Shown: positions 23,554 through 31,721 of the stretch, piece by piece
Position numbering within the stretch: the stretch's first letter is position 1
Layout: each line of letters opens with the position of its first letter
NCBI GenBank assembly: GCA_024225875.1
Contig: JAAEMD010000027.1
Coordinates: 1 to 34,606 of the forward strand
From: a bacterium
Lineage (GTDB): Bacteria; Margulisbacteria; Marinamargulisbacteria; JAAEMD01
Length of the DNA: 34,606 nucleotides
Direction: 5' to 3'
The notes under the pieces: generated by a model
The model's database searches: none
Told to the model about the DNA's origin: nothing
Seen by the model: the letters and a program-made list of their open reading frames with translations, nothing else
Position numbers and translations under genes: made by a program

Positions 23554-25110
23554 CTAACTCTTAACTTTCCTGATAACATCAATAATGCTGCCATCCCTGT
23601 ATTCTACAACTGCTACTACTTTATCCTCAAACTCAGGTTCTTCAGGTTTCCCACAAATCCTTTCTACTTCTTCTGCCAGTTCATTTATATCTCTTATCGG
23701 CAATCCTGAACCTTCAAGTTTATCTTTTAAATCCTGCCTTAAAGGATTGATACAAATACCCTTTTCTGTAACCAGCAAATCAACTGAAGCGCCTGGTGTA
23801 ACAACTGTATGGATATTCTTTTTAACAATTGGCAAACGTCCTCTAATAGATGGTGCTACTAAAACCGTAAGACTGGCACCGGCAGCAGTGTCACTATGTC
23901 CTCCGGATGCACCCCTGATATTTCCGTCAGAACCTACCAGTACATTCACATTAAAATCAGTATCTATCTCAAGTGCAGCTAATACTACCGTATCCAGCTT
24001 ATGTGTCATACAGTCACAATTAAGCGGGTTAGCATACTGCGATGCCGAAATTTCTATATGCTTTTCATTACCATATATAGACTTTGATACCGCTGCATCA
24101 AAACTCTGAACATCAAATGCAAGATCAAAAAGACCTTCTTCCAGCATATCTGTCATAACAGATGTTATGCCGCCCAGTAAAAATCCGCCTTTTATATCTT
24201 TCTTTCTCATATAATCACAAATAAATCTGGCTACAGCTAACGAAGCTCCACCAGCACCACACTGGAAAGAAAAACCATTTTTAACATAGCCCAGTTTAAT
24301 CATTGCCTCTGCTGCAAGGTCTGCAATCCTTAAATCCATGGGATTCTTAGTTATCCTGGTTGTATCACCAGCAATTTTTTCAGGATCTCCAATACTATCA
24401 ATTTTCACAACATAGTCTACATCTTTTTGCTTTATAGAAGACGGTAAGCAGGGGTACTCCACCAGATTATCCGTTACAACAACCACCTGTCTTGAATATT
24501 CCGAATCTATCATTGCATAACCTAAAGAACCACAAGCAGATTTTCCCCAGCTCCCTGTAGCATTTCCTGCCTCATCTGCTGCTGCTGCTGATATAAACGA
24601 AACATCGATTTTTATTCTACCAGCCTCTATAGCTCTTGCCCTTCCACCATGCGAATGAAAAACAGCAACCTTCTTCAATTTACCAGCAGATACCGCCTTG
24701 CCCAGTTTACCTCTACATCCGGATGTGAAAATACGTGTAATAGTCCCGTCCTCAACATATGGAACAAGTGGTTCATGCGCTCCAGTTAATGATGAAGAAG
24801 CAAGGGTAATATCTTTTAATCCTCTTTTTGCCAGAGACTCGATAACAGGAACAATAGTTCCATCTCCACCTCTCATATGATGATGAAATGAGATCGTCAT
24901 TCCATCATGCAGTTCTAACTTATCTAAACATTCTTCAAGATTATCACATACTTTTACATGGTCTACCGGCTTTACTTTCAATGCCTGAGGAGCCTTAAAA
25001 CTGCTGCCTGATTTTATTGAATTAACAATAGCCCATTCACCCTGATAAGGAACAATATTATCAATACCATCAACACTTTGAGGAATCTCTCTTCCAATAG
25101 AATTTTTCAT
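23554..25110 (-). CDS. citF: Citrate lyase alpha subunit (citrate:acetyl-ACP transferase)
   Basis: A 518-residue CitF of normal length. The N-terminal IGREIPQSVDGIDNIVPYQG, then HDGMTISFHHHMRGGD, SSSLTGAHEPLVPYVEDGTI, GFSFQCGAGGASLAVARFI and GGHSDTAAGASLTVLVAP are conserved. It swaps the acetyl group on CitD for citrate, releasing acetate. The start overlaps the citE stop (ATGA type). The C-terminal domain ends IDVIRKVKS. Confidence 0.97.
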   Translation of the reverse strand: MKNSIGREIPQSVDGIDNIVPYQGEWAIVNSIKSGSSFKAPQALKVKPVDHVKVCDNLEECLDKLELHDGMTISFHHHMRGGDGTIVPVIESLAKRGLKDITLASSSLTGAHEPLVPYVEDGTITRIFTSGCRGKLGKAVSAGKLKKVAVFHSHGGRARAIEAGRIKIDVSFISAAAADEAGNATGSWGKSACGSLGYAMIDSEYSRQVVVVTDNLVEYPCLPSSIKQKDVDYVVKIDSIGDPEKIAGDTTRITKNPMDLRIADLAAEAMIKLGYVKNGFSFQCGAGGASLAVARFICDYMRKKDIKGGFLLGGITSVMTDMLEEGLFDLAFDVQSFDAAVSKSIYGNEKHIEISASQYANPLNCDCMTHKLDTVVLAALEIDTDFNVNVLVGSDGNIRGASGGHSDTAAGASLTVLVAPSIRGRLPIVKKNIHTVVTPGASVDLLVTEKGICINPLRQDLKDKLEGSGLPIRDINELAEEVERICGKPEEPEFEDKVVAVVEYRDGSIIDVIRKVKS

Positions 25111-25994
25111 TTCAAACCTCCTGCATCAACACCGGCAAGCTCTAAAACCCTTTCTGCACGAGCAACAACAGGTGCATCAACCATTTTTCCATTAATAGCA
25201 AAAACTCCCACACCTTCTTTTTGAGCTTTGATATTTGCCTCAACAATTATTTTTGCTTTTTCAATAGCATCATCTGATGGCATATATACGTCATGTACAG
25301 GTTTAATCTGTCTCGGATTAATAACAGCTTTACCATCAAAACCAATTGTTTTGATCATTTCTGTTTCTTTTATAAGACCTTCTTCATCATCAACATCGGC
25401 ATAGACCGTATCAATAGCTGCGATTCCCGCGGCCTTGGCTGCCATTACAATTCTCTGTCTGGCATACGCTATTTCTTCTCCTGTATCAGTTTTAACAACC
25501 TGCATATCAGCGGTTAAATCCTGAGCCCCAATAGTTAAAGCTGTAATTCTCTGTGAACAAGTTGCTATAGAAAAAGCATTTTCTACGCCAACAGCAGTCT
25601 CAATCATAGCGTGTATCATTGTTGAACCAGCTTTTATACCATTCTCCTTCTCAATCCTGGTAATTATCTCATCAGCTTTTTTAATATCATTTTCTGTATT
25701 AATTTTAGGTATCCTGACTGCATCCGGTTTCTGAGGAACAATAGCCTCCATATCATCTATTGCATAGTCTGTATCCATGCCATTGATTCTTACTGTAACT
25801 TCAACATCCCCAAAGTCGATAAAATCAAGCATATTTCTAACTAAAACCCTGGCATCTTCTTTTCTATTAACAGCTACCGCATCTTCAAGGTCCAGCAGTA
25901 TTGAATCTGCACCATAGACAGCTCCATTCTGAACCATAGCAGGGTTATTTCCAGGAATATAAAGCATAGTTCGTTTTAATTTACCTTTTGCCAT
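25107..25994 (-). CDS. citE: Citrate lyase beta subunit (citryl-ACP lyase)
   Basis: A 295-residue CitE. LKRTMLYIPGNNPAMVQNGA, ADSILLDLEDAVAVNRKEDA, VTVRINGMDT, IHAMIETAVGVENAF, and ITALTIGAQDLTADM are conserved; the acidic Mg2+-binding residues lie in DLEDAV and the IETAVG region. It cleaves citryl-ACP to oxaloacetate and acetyl-ACP. The frame is open six codons upstream (to 26012), but AAGGAGA lies correctly before the ATG at 25994, which overlaps the citD stop by one base (TAATG). Confidence 0.96.
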   Translation of the reverse strand: MAKGKLKRTMLYIPGNNPAMVQNGAVYGADSILLDLEDAVAVNRKEDARVLVRNMLDFIDFGDVEVTVRINGMDTDYAIDDMEAIVPQKPDAVRIPKINTENDIKKADEIITRIEKENGIKAGSTMIHAMIETAVGVENAFSIATCSQRITALTIGAQDLTADMQVVKTDTGEEIAYARQRIVMAAKAAGIAAIDTVYADVDDEEGLIKETEMIKTIGFDGKAVINPRQIKPVHDVYMPSDDAIEKAKIIVEANIKAQKEGVGVFAINGKMVDAPVVARAERVLELAGVDAGGLK

Positions 25995-26272
25995 TAATTC
26001 TCTCCTTTCCAAGATTTAAGAATTGCAGACTCCGCTCTAGCTTTAATTGTTGGAGTTAAAGCCCCTCTATCATTTATTTTTAAATGAACATCTTCTATCT
26101 TATGTTTATCTAAAACTTCTATGATATCTTTTTTTATCGAGTCGCCATATTCATTTAAAACCATTGACTCAAGCTCTATTTTTCTTCCAACCCCACTTTT
26201 CACAGGATCCACAACAACAATAAGATCACAAGATTCTAATGAACCCGACTGAGCTGTTGTTTTTAATTTCAT
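25994..26272 (-). CDS. citD: Citrate lyase gamma subunit (acyl carrier protein)
   Basis: A 92-residue acyl carrier. Near the N-terminus SGSLESCDLIVVVDP contains Ser14, which takes the phosphoribosyl-dephospho-CoA group. The rest (LNEYGDSIKKDIIEVLDKHK, then RGALTPTIKARAESAIL) is typical. GAGGT precedes the ATG. The first gene of citD-citE-citF-citXG; the ligase gene citC, which often starts such operons, is not in the window. Confidence 0.95.
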   Translation of the reverse strand: MKLKTTAQSGSLESCDLIVVVDPVKSGVGRKIELESMVLNEYGDSIKKDIIEVLDKHKIEDVHLKINDRGALTPTIKARAESAILKSWKGEN

Positions 26273-26315
26273 AGTTTACCTCGCCTGTCTTTTTTATTCT
26301 TTACTAAACATAAAA

Positions 26316-26354
26316 GAACTCCCTCTGGCATATTTATAATACTAAAGGGAGTTC
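26316..26354 (-). terminator. Hairpin between acn and citD
   Basis: GAACTCCCT (26316-26324) pairs with AGGGAGTTC (26346-26354) over nine bases with a 21-base loop. On the - strand the hairpin is followed by TTTTATGTTT, so it may terminate acn transcription or partly attenuate read-through into citDEF. It lies about 60 bases after the acn stop and 44 bases before the citD ATG. Confidence 0.55.
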
Positions 26355-26410
26355 CATACAAACTATTTTTTTTATACCGCTTGTGTAACGCTTAACTTTA
26401 TCTATAGCTT

Positions 26411-28339
26411 TTAAGCTGTAACAGTCTGCTTTTTTACATAACCCAAAGCCCCACCAGCCAGTACTATTTCAATTTCACGCTGAGATAGTGGATGGTCTGC
26501 TTTAAAAGAGCTGCCTTTGGTTTGATTAGTTACAGTAACTTGACCTGATTCAATATCAGACAAATCAACTGCAAGCTTATCATCCTGGTCTATTGAATCA
26601 TAATCAGCTGGATTTACAAAAGTAAGAGGCAGGATTCCAAAGTTAACAAGGTTTGCCAAATGAATTCTGGCAAAGCTCTTAACTAATTTTGCTCTCACAC
26701 CCAGATACATTGGAGCTAATGCAGCATGCTCTCTACTGGATCCCTGTCCATAGTTTTCTCCACCAATAATAATTCCAGTTCCAGCAGCTTTTGCTCTTTC
26801 AGGAAATGCAGGATCAATAACTTCAAAAACATGCTTGGAAATTTCCGGAACATTTGATCTTAACGGCAGTATCTTTGCCCCGGCAGGCATTATATGGTCA
26901 GTAGTAATATCATCTTCTACCTTAAGTACTACTGTACCTTCAATTTTGCCGCTGATACCTTCGTTAAGTGGCAGTGGCTTAATATTAGGACCTCGTTTAA
27001 TTTCAACATTACTTCCATCTTCATCAGGCGCTAATATTAAAGAATCATCAATAGTAAAAGTAGTATTTACATCGTAAACAGGAGTATCCAGACCTAAATC
27101 TCTAGGGTCCGTAATTTTTCCTTCAAGGGCAGCCGCGACTGCAACTTCAGGAGAACACAGGTACGCCTGAGCACTTTTGGTACCAGTTCTACCTAAAAAG
27201 TTTCTATTAAAAGTTCTCAATGTTACGGCATCCGTTCCAGGAGAAAAGCCCATGCCTATACATGCTCCACAAGAAGTCTCAAGAATTCTCACGCCAGCAT
27301 CAAGTATACTATCTAACTCACCTGTTTGAACCAGTTTTCTTAACACCTGTTTTGAACCTGGAAGAAGACCCATAGAAATATTTTCATGAACCTTTTTTCC
27401 TTTTAACATCTGTGCAAGAGTAGAGATATCTTTATAACTTGAGTTAGTACATGATCCTACTACTACCTGATTAACTTCTTTTCCTTCTATCTCTTTTACT
27501 TTAACAACCTGATCCGGCATATGAGGTTGAGCAATCATTGTATCAAGTGTAGAAAGATCGATTTCAATAAGATCATCATATACAGCGTCACTGTCTGCCT
27601 GTACTGCAACCCACTGCTCATCTCTTTCCTGGATTGCCATAAACTGCCTGGTGATTTCATCAGAAGGGAATATTGAAGTCGTTGCCCCGATCTCAGCACC
27701 CATATTAGTAATAGTCGCTCTTTCAGGAACAGTTAAGGTTTCAATACCAGGACCTGTGAACTCCATAACTTTACCTACGCCACCTTTAACAGTTACACGA
27801 CGTAATAACTCTAGAATAACATCCTTTGCGCTGACAAAAGGTTTTAGACTGCCTGTTAATCTAACTTCTACTACTTTAGGCATATTTAAGTAAAAAGGCT
27901 GACCAGCCATTGATAGTGCAGCATCCAGTCCTCCAACACCCATAGCAAGCATACCTAATCCGCCACCAGTTGGAGTATGGGAATCTGAACCAACAAGTGT
28001 TTTACCAGGAATACCAAATCTTTCCAGATGAACCTGATGGCAAATTCCATTTCCTGGTTTTGAAAGATAAATACCATGCTTCTTTGCTATACTCTGAAGA
28101 AATGCATGGTCATCTGCATTCATAAATCCATTCTGCAGCATATTGTGATCAATATATGATACAGACAATTCCGTTTGAACTTTTTGAACTCCAAGAGCTT
28201 CAAACTGAAGGTATGCCATAGTTCCTGTAGCATCCTGTGTCAATGTTTGATCTATTTTTATAGCGATTTTCTCGCCTGCTTTCATCTCTCCACTTATGAG
28301 ATGGTTTTTGATGATTTTTTGAGTTATATTCATTCCCAC
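26411..28339 (-). CDS. acn: Aconitate hydratase (~640-residue type)
   Basis: A 642-residue aconitase. The cluster-binding cysteines are Cys297 in GSCTNSS and Cys357 and Cys360 in SCGACIGMG. QDATGTMAYLQFEALG, VGSDSHTPTGGGLGMLAMGVGG (about 116-137), and the swivel-domain block GENYGQGSSREHAALAP are typical. The length and layout fit the shorter aconitase type found in Aquifex and many anaerobes, not the ~890-residue AcnA/B. It interconverts citrate and isocitrate, so it shares its substrate with the citrate lyase encoded downstream. GTG 28339 has AAGG at good spacing. ATG 28333 is the alternative. Confidence 0.95.
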   Translation of the reverse strand: MGMNITQKIIKNHLISGEMKAGEKIAIKIDQTLTQDATGTMAYLQFEALGVQKVQTELSVSYIDHNMLQNGFMNADDHAFLQSIAKKHGIYLSKPGNGICHQVHLERFGIPGKTLVGSDSHTPTGGGLGMLAMGVGGLDAALSMAGQPFYLNMPKVVEVRLTGSLKPFVSAKDVILELLRRVTVKGGVGKVMEFTGPGIETLTVPERATITNMGAEIGATTSIFPSDEITRQFMAIQERDEQWVAVQADSDAVYDDLIEIDLSTLDTMIAQPHMPDQVVKVKEIEGKEVNQVVVGSCTNSSYKDISTLAQMLKGKKVHENISMGLLPGSKQVLRKLVQTGELDSILDAGVRILETSCGACIGMGFSPGTDAVTLRTFNRNFLGRTGTKSAQAYLCSPEVAVAAALEGKITDPRDLGLDTPVYDVNTTFTIDDSLILAPDEDGSNVEIKRGPNIKPLPLNEGISGKIEGTVVLKVEDDITTDHIMPAGAKILPLRSNVPEISKHVFEVIDPAFPERAKAAGTGIIIGGENYGQGSSREHAALAPMYLGVRAKLVKSFARIHLANLVNFGILPLTFVNPADYDSIDQDDKLAVDLSDIESGQVTVTNQTKGSSFKADHPLSQREIEIVLAGGALGYVKKQTVTA

Positions 28340-28444
28340 TTTTAAACGCCTTTCTTTGATAAATTTTCCAAATATATATCAATGGAATTAAAAAATAAAA
28401 AAATCCGTTTTAATCCCCCATAAAGCCTCCTTTTTACAAGTATC

Positions 28445-28593
28445 TAGCTGGTACAAATTGAACTGTCCGTTTAAATGGCTGAGTGCAGTGTACTTGCGTA
28501 CATAAACGAAGTCATTTGAAAACTTCAGTGTCGGACATTTTACTAGTGTCGGACATTTTACTAGTGTCGGACATTTTACTTTGGATCAGCTAT
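28445..28593 (+). repeat. Copy C of the 115-bp repeat family, expanded by an 18-bp triplication
   Basis: Starts TAGCTGGTACAAATTGAACT and ends GGATCAGCTAT. It is longer than the other copies because AGTGTCGGACATTTTACT is present three times head to tail (28527-28580). It lies in the 746-base gap between the divergent acn and pta genes. Confidence 0.85.
28527..28580 (+). repeat. Three perfect 18-bp tandem units
   Basis: AGTGTCGGACATTTTACT at 28527-28544, 28545-28562 and 28563-28580, all identical. The unit lies at the right-hand inverted repeat of copy C. Confidence 0.95.
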
Positions 28594-28754
28594 ATTTTAT
28601 TAATATTAAAGCTATTTAGTATATCCAGGATATCCTGTTTTGAAAACATTTGAACATATTCAAAATCCCTGATCTATTGTAAAAAAAACTTAATTCAGCT
28701 GGTTTTTTGTAAATTTAATATCTTCTTTTACAATCAATACAACATTTCACTAAT
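28594..28754. other. AT-rich spacer between repeat copies C and D
   Basis: No ORF or RNA gene seen. It contains a 16-base palindrome TTTGAACATATTCAAA near 28650, within AT-rich sequence. Confidence 0.4.
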
Positions 28755-28868
28755 ATAGCTGGTACAAATTGAACTGTCCGTTTAAATACCTGAGTGCTGT
28801 GTACTGGCGTACATTAACGAAGTCATTTGAAAACTTCAGTGTCGGACAGTTTACTCTGGATCAGCTAT
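28755..28868 (+). repeat. Copy D of the 115-bp repeat family
   Basis: Starts ATAGCTGGTACAAATTGAAC and ends CTGGATCAGCTAT. Its last two bases are the first two of copy E, so D and E form a head-to-tail pair. Confidence 0.85.
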
Positions 28869-28980
28869 AGCTGGTACAAATTGAACTGTACGTTTAAATG
28901 CCTGAGTGCAGTGTACTTGCGTACATTAACGAAGTCATTTGAAAACTTCAGTGTCGGACAGTTTACTTTGGATCAGCTAT
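28867..28980 (+). repeat. Copy E of the 115-bp repeat family
   Basis: Starts ATAGCTGGTACAAATTGAAC (then TGTACG for TGTCCG) and ends TTTGGATCAGCTAT. It is closely similar to D and directly abuts it. Confidence 0.85.
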
Positions 28981-28997
28981 ATATATACCTGTAAATA

Positions 28998-29026
28998 TTG
29001 CTTAACCTATAATAGCGTAGTATGAT
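28998..29026 (+). promoter_or_regulatory. Possible promoter for pta-ackA
   Basis: TTGCTT (28998-29003) and TATGAT (29021-29026) are separated by 17 bases, about 60 bases before the pta start. The -35 is poor. An isolated TATAAT at 29008 has no -35 at the right distance. Confidence 0.3.
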
Positions 29027-29085
29027 TTTAAGCTTTCTTTTAACTATTTCGTATAAAAGAATATAAAACTCGGAGGTGTCGTAAA

Positions 29086-30075
29086 TTGTCACTAATAAAA
29101 AAATTCTGGAAAACAGCTGGATCCAGAGAGAAAACAATTGTTCTTCCTGAAGGCAGTGATGAAAGAACTATTGATGCAGCTAACGAAATAACAAAAAATA
29201 AAATTGCAAAAGTTATAATTCTGGGTAATATTGAAAAAATAAAAAAATCTTTTGAAAATAAAGGCTACTTAATACACTGTGAAATTATAGATCCTGAAAA
29301 AAGTTCCCACTATAAAGAATTTTATGAAACTTATTACGAGATGAGAAAAGCCCGGGGAATGACTCTGGAAGAAGCAAAAGAAATTATGAGAGACCCTTTG
29401 TACTTTGGATCTATGCTGGTAAATAAAGGTGTTGCTGATGGTGCTGTTGCAGGTGCTGAAAATACAACTGGAGATGTCCTGCGTGCAGCTATCAGAATCA
29501 TCGGCACTAAACCTGAGATGAAAACTGTATCCAGTTGCTTTATAATGGAAACTAACAATAAAAAATTAGGTAAAGACGGGGCACTGATATTTGCAGATTG
29601 TGCAGTAAATCCAAATCCTGACCCTGCTAAACTGGCAGATATCGCACTGGCCTCTGCTGAAAGCTGTAAAACATTCCTTGAAGTTGACCCCTCAGTAGCA
29701 CTTCTTTCTTTTTCAACTAAAGGAAGTGCCAGACATGAAGATATCAATAAAGTACAGGCAGCTTACAGGCTCTTAAAAGAAAATCACCCTGATCTTAATG
29801 TTGACGGAGAACTACAGGCAGACGCAGCACTGATAGAGTCAGCAGGATCAAAAAAAGCTCCAGACAGCCCTGTAGCAGGAAAAGCAAATGTCCTGATATT
29901 TCCTAACCTCGATTCTGGAAACATTGGATATAAATTAGTAGAAAGAATTGCTGGTGCCGAAGCAATCGGCCCAATAATCCAGGGGCTTGCAAAACCTGTC
30001 AATGATCTATCAAGAGGCTGCAAATATATGGATATTGTAAACGTTGCAGCTATAACTGCCGTACAGGCTCAATAA
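29086..30075 (+). CDS. pta: Phosphate acetyltransferase
   Basis: A 329-residue, single-domain Pta of normal short-type length. KTIVLPEGSDERTIDAA-like opening, then LVNKGVADGAVAGAENTTGD, VSSCFIMETNNKKLG, FADCAVNPNPDPAKLADIA, DGELQADAALIESAGSKKAP and NVLIFPNLDSGNIGYKLVER lead to the C-terminal PVNDLSRGCKYMDIVNVAAI. It converts acetyl-CoA and phosphate to acetyl phosphate. GGAGGTG lies before the TTG start. It is 31 bases upstream of ackA, the usual pairing. Confidence 0.97.
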   Translation: MSLIKKFWKTAGSREKTIVLPEGSDERTIDAANEITKNKIAKVIILGNIEKIKKSFENKGYLIHCEIIDPEKSSHYKEFYETYYEMRKARGMTLEEAKEIMRDPLYFGSMLVNKGVADGAVAGAENTTGDVLRAAIRIIGTKPEMKTVSSCFIMETNNKKLGKDGALIFADCAVNPNPDPAKLADIALASAESCKTFLEVDPSVALLSFSTKGSARHEDINKVQAAYRLLKENHPDLNVDGELQADAALIESAGSKKAPDSPVAGKANVLIFPNLDSGNIGYKLVERIAGAEAIGPIIQGLAKPVNDLSRGCKYMDIVNVAAITAVQAQ

Positions 30076-30106
30076 CATAAATACTATATAAAACCAGGAG
30101 GTCATA

Positions 30107-31357
30107 ATGAAAATATTAGCATTAAACTGCGGGAGTTCTTCCGTGAAATACCAGTTATTTGACTGGGATAAAATGATAGTAATAGCCAAGGGAATTATAG
30201 AAAGAATTGGTATTGGAGAATCGTTCATAGTACATCAGACCCCGCAAAATAACGGAAAGTTCAAACAGGAGCATGAGTGTCCTGATCATGAGGCAGCAAT
30301 TCATCTAATAATAAAAACTCTAACTAACGGTGATACATCTGTATTAAAAAACATTCAGGAAATCAGTGCCGTTGGTCATCGTGTTGTTCATGGTGGAGAA
30401 AAATTTACACATAGCGAACTTATCAATGATGATGTGATAAAAACCATAGAAGAGGTATCTGATCTGGCGCCTCTGCATAATCCAGCAAACTTAACAGGAA
30501 TTAGAGCTGCGCAGCATACTCTGCCTAATTCTCCACATATAGCTGTTTTTGACACAGCATTTCACCAGAGTATGCCAAAACATGCTTATCTTTATCCTTT
30601 ACCATATGACTGGTATAAAGATCATTCGATAAGGCGCTACGGATTTCATGGCACCAGTCATTTATATGTGTCTAAAAGAGCGGCCGCTCTTTTAGGAAAA
30701 GATGCTAATAAATGTAATATAATCACTCTTCACATCGGTAATGGTGTTTCCTGCTGTGCTGTTAAAAATGGCAAATCTATTGATACATCAATGGGACTAA
30801 CTCCTCTGGAAGGTGCTGTAATGGGAACTCGCTGTGGTGATATAGACCCTGCAATACCTTTATTTATGCAGGAAAAGCTCAATATCAGTACACAAGATAT
30901 GAATAATATTTTAAATAAGAAATCCGGAGTACTTGGAATTACACGAAAATTTGCCGATAGAAGAGACATAGAAGATGGCGCTAAAGAAGGCGATAGCAAG
31001 TGCAGTCTGGCTATAGATATTGAGTCTTATAGATTAAGAAAATATATTGGTGCTTACACAGCTGTACTGGGAAGAGTCGATGCTATTGTTTTTACTGCAG
31101 GAGTTGGGGAAAACGGACCTATTATAAGGAAAAAAACTCTTCAAGACCTTGAAGATATAGGAATTGTTATTGATTATGACATAAATGGAAAAACATACAG
31201 CAAAAATGGAGAAACAGAACTATCTAAACCAGAATCAAAGATAAAAGTATTTATGATACCTACTAATGAAGAACTGGTTTTTGTTGAAGATGTAGTAGCA
31301 ATACTTCAAAATAAATATGAAGATCATACACAGTATAAATACAGTTTTTTAAAATAA
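30107..31357 (+). CDS. ackA: Acetate kinase
   Basis: A 416-residue enzyme. ILALNCGSSSVKYQLFDW (N-terminal phosphate loop), VGHRVVHGGEKFTHS, FDTAFHQSMPKHAYLYPLPY, YGFHGTSHLYVSKRA, LHIGNGVSCCAVKNGKSIDT, SMGLTPLEGAVMGTRCGDID and FTAGVGENGPIIR are complete and in order. It converts acetyl phosphate and ADP to acetate and ATP. AGGAGG lies 6 bases before the ATG. Confidence 0.98.
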   Translation: MKILALNCGSSSVKYQLFDWDKMIVIAKGIIERIGIGESFIVHQTPQNNGKFKQEHECPDHEAAIHLIIKTLTNGDTSVLKNIQEISAVGHRVVHGGEKFTHSELINDDVIKTIEEVSDLAPLHNPANLTGIRAAQHTLPNSPHIAVFDTAFHQSMPKHAYLYPLPYDWYKDHSIRRYGFHGTSHLYVSKRAAALLGKDANKCNIITLHIGNGVSCCAVKNGKSIDTSMGLTPLEGAVMGTRCGDIDPAIPLFMQEKLNISTQDMNNILNKKSGVLGITRKFADRRDIEDGAKEGDSKCSLAIDIESYRLRKYIGAYTAVLGRVDAIVFTAGVGENGPIIRKKTLQDLEDIGIVIDYDINGKTYSKNGETELSKPESKIKVFMIPTNEELVFVEDVVAILQNKYEDHTQYKYSFLK

Positions 31358-31363
31358 CTAAAC

Positions 31364-31400
31364 AAGGGCTGTCTATTTTCACATCTGACAGCCCTTTATT
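31364..31400 (+). terminator. Rho-independent terminator of pta-ackA
   Basis: AAGGGCTGTC (31364-31373) pairs perfectly with GACAGCCCTT (31387-31396), loop 13 bases, followed by a short T-rich TTATT. It lies just after the ackA stop. Confidence 0.85.
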
Positions 31401-31417
31401 CATCAAAAACAAGGATA

Positions 31418-31543
31418 TTAGCTGGTACAAATTGAACTGTCCGTTTAAATGGCTGAGCGCATGTGTACTGGCGTACATTAACGAAGTCATTTGAAAACTT
31501 ATGTGTCGGACATGTGTCGGACAGTTTATTTTGGAACAGCTAT
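31418..31543 (+). repeat. Copy F of the 115-bp repeat family
   Basis: Starts TTAGCTGGTACAAATTGAAC and ends TTGGAACAGCTAT. It carries two ATGTGTCGGAC units (31501-31522), unlike the single unit in D and E. It lies between the convergent ackA and symporter genes. The rest of this 364-base gap holds only the two terminators and about 110 bases with no recognisable feature. Confidence 0.85.
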
Positions 31544-31656
31544 ATACATTAATCATCCTGGACAATCTGAAGAGGAAATAAGGACTGAAGTATATTATTA
31601 TAAATAGTCTGCTGGTAAACACTCCCCTGTTCTTCAGCCCCTGTAAATTATGATAC

Positions 31657-31687
31657 AAAAAAAGCCCGAAAGAATCGGGCTTTTTTC
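31657..31687. terminator. Bidirectional rho-independent terminator
   Basis: AAAAAAGCCCGA pairs with TCGGGCTTTTTT around a 5-base loop. The stem is flanked by A and T runs, so it works for both strands. It lies 35 bases after the stop of the - strand symporter gene. Confidence 0.92.
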
Positions 31688-31721
31688 TTAAGTACCTGTA
31701 TTACAGGTCTATTTTTTAATT

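Noticed and set aside
25995..26012. Earlier start for citE
   Set aside because: AAGGAGA and family length point to ATG 25994, which couples with the citD stop.
28527..28580. CRISPR-like repeats
   Set aside because: The three 18-bp units are directly adjacent without spacers and form part of a mobile repeat.
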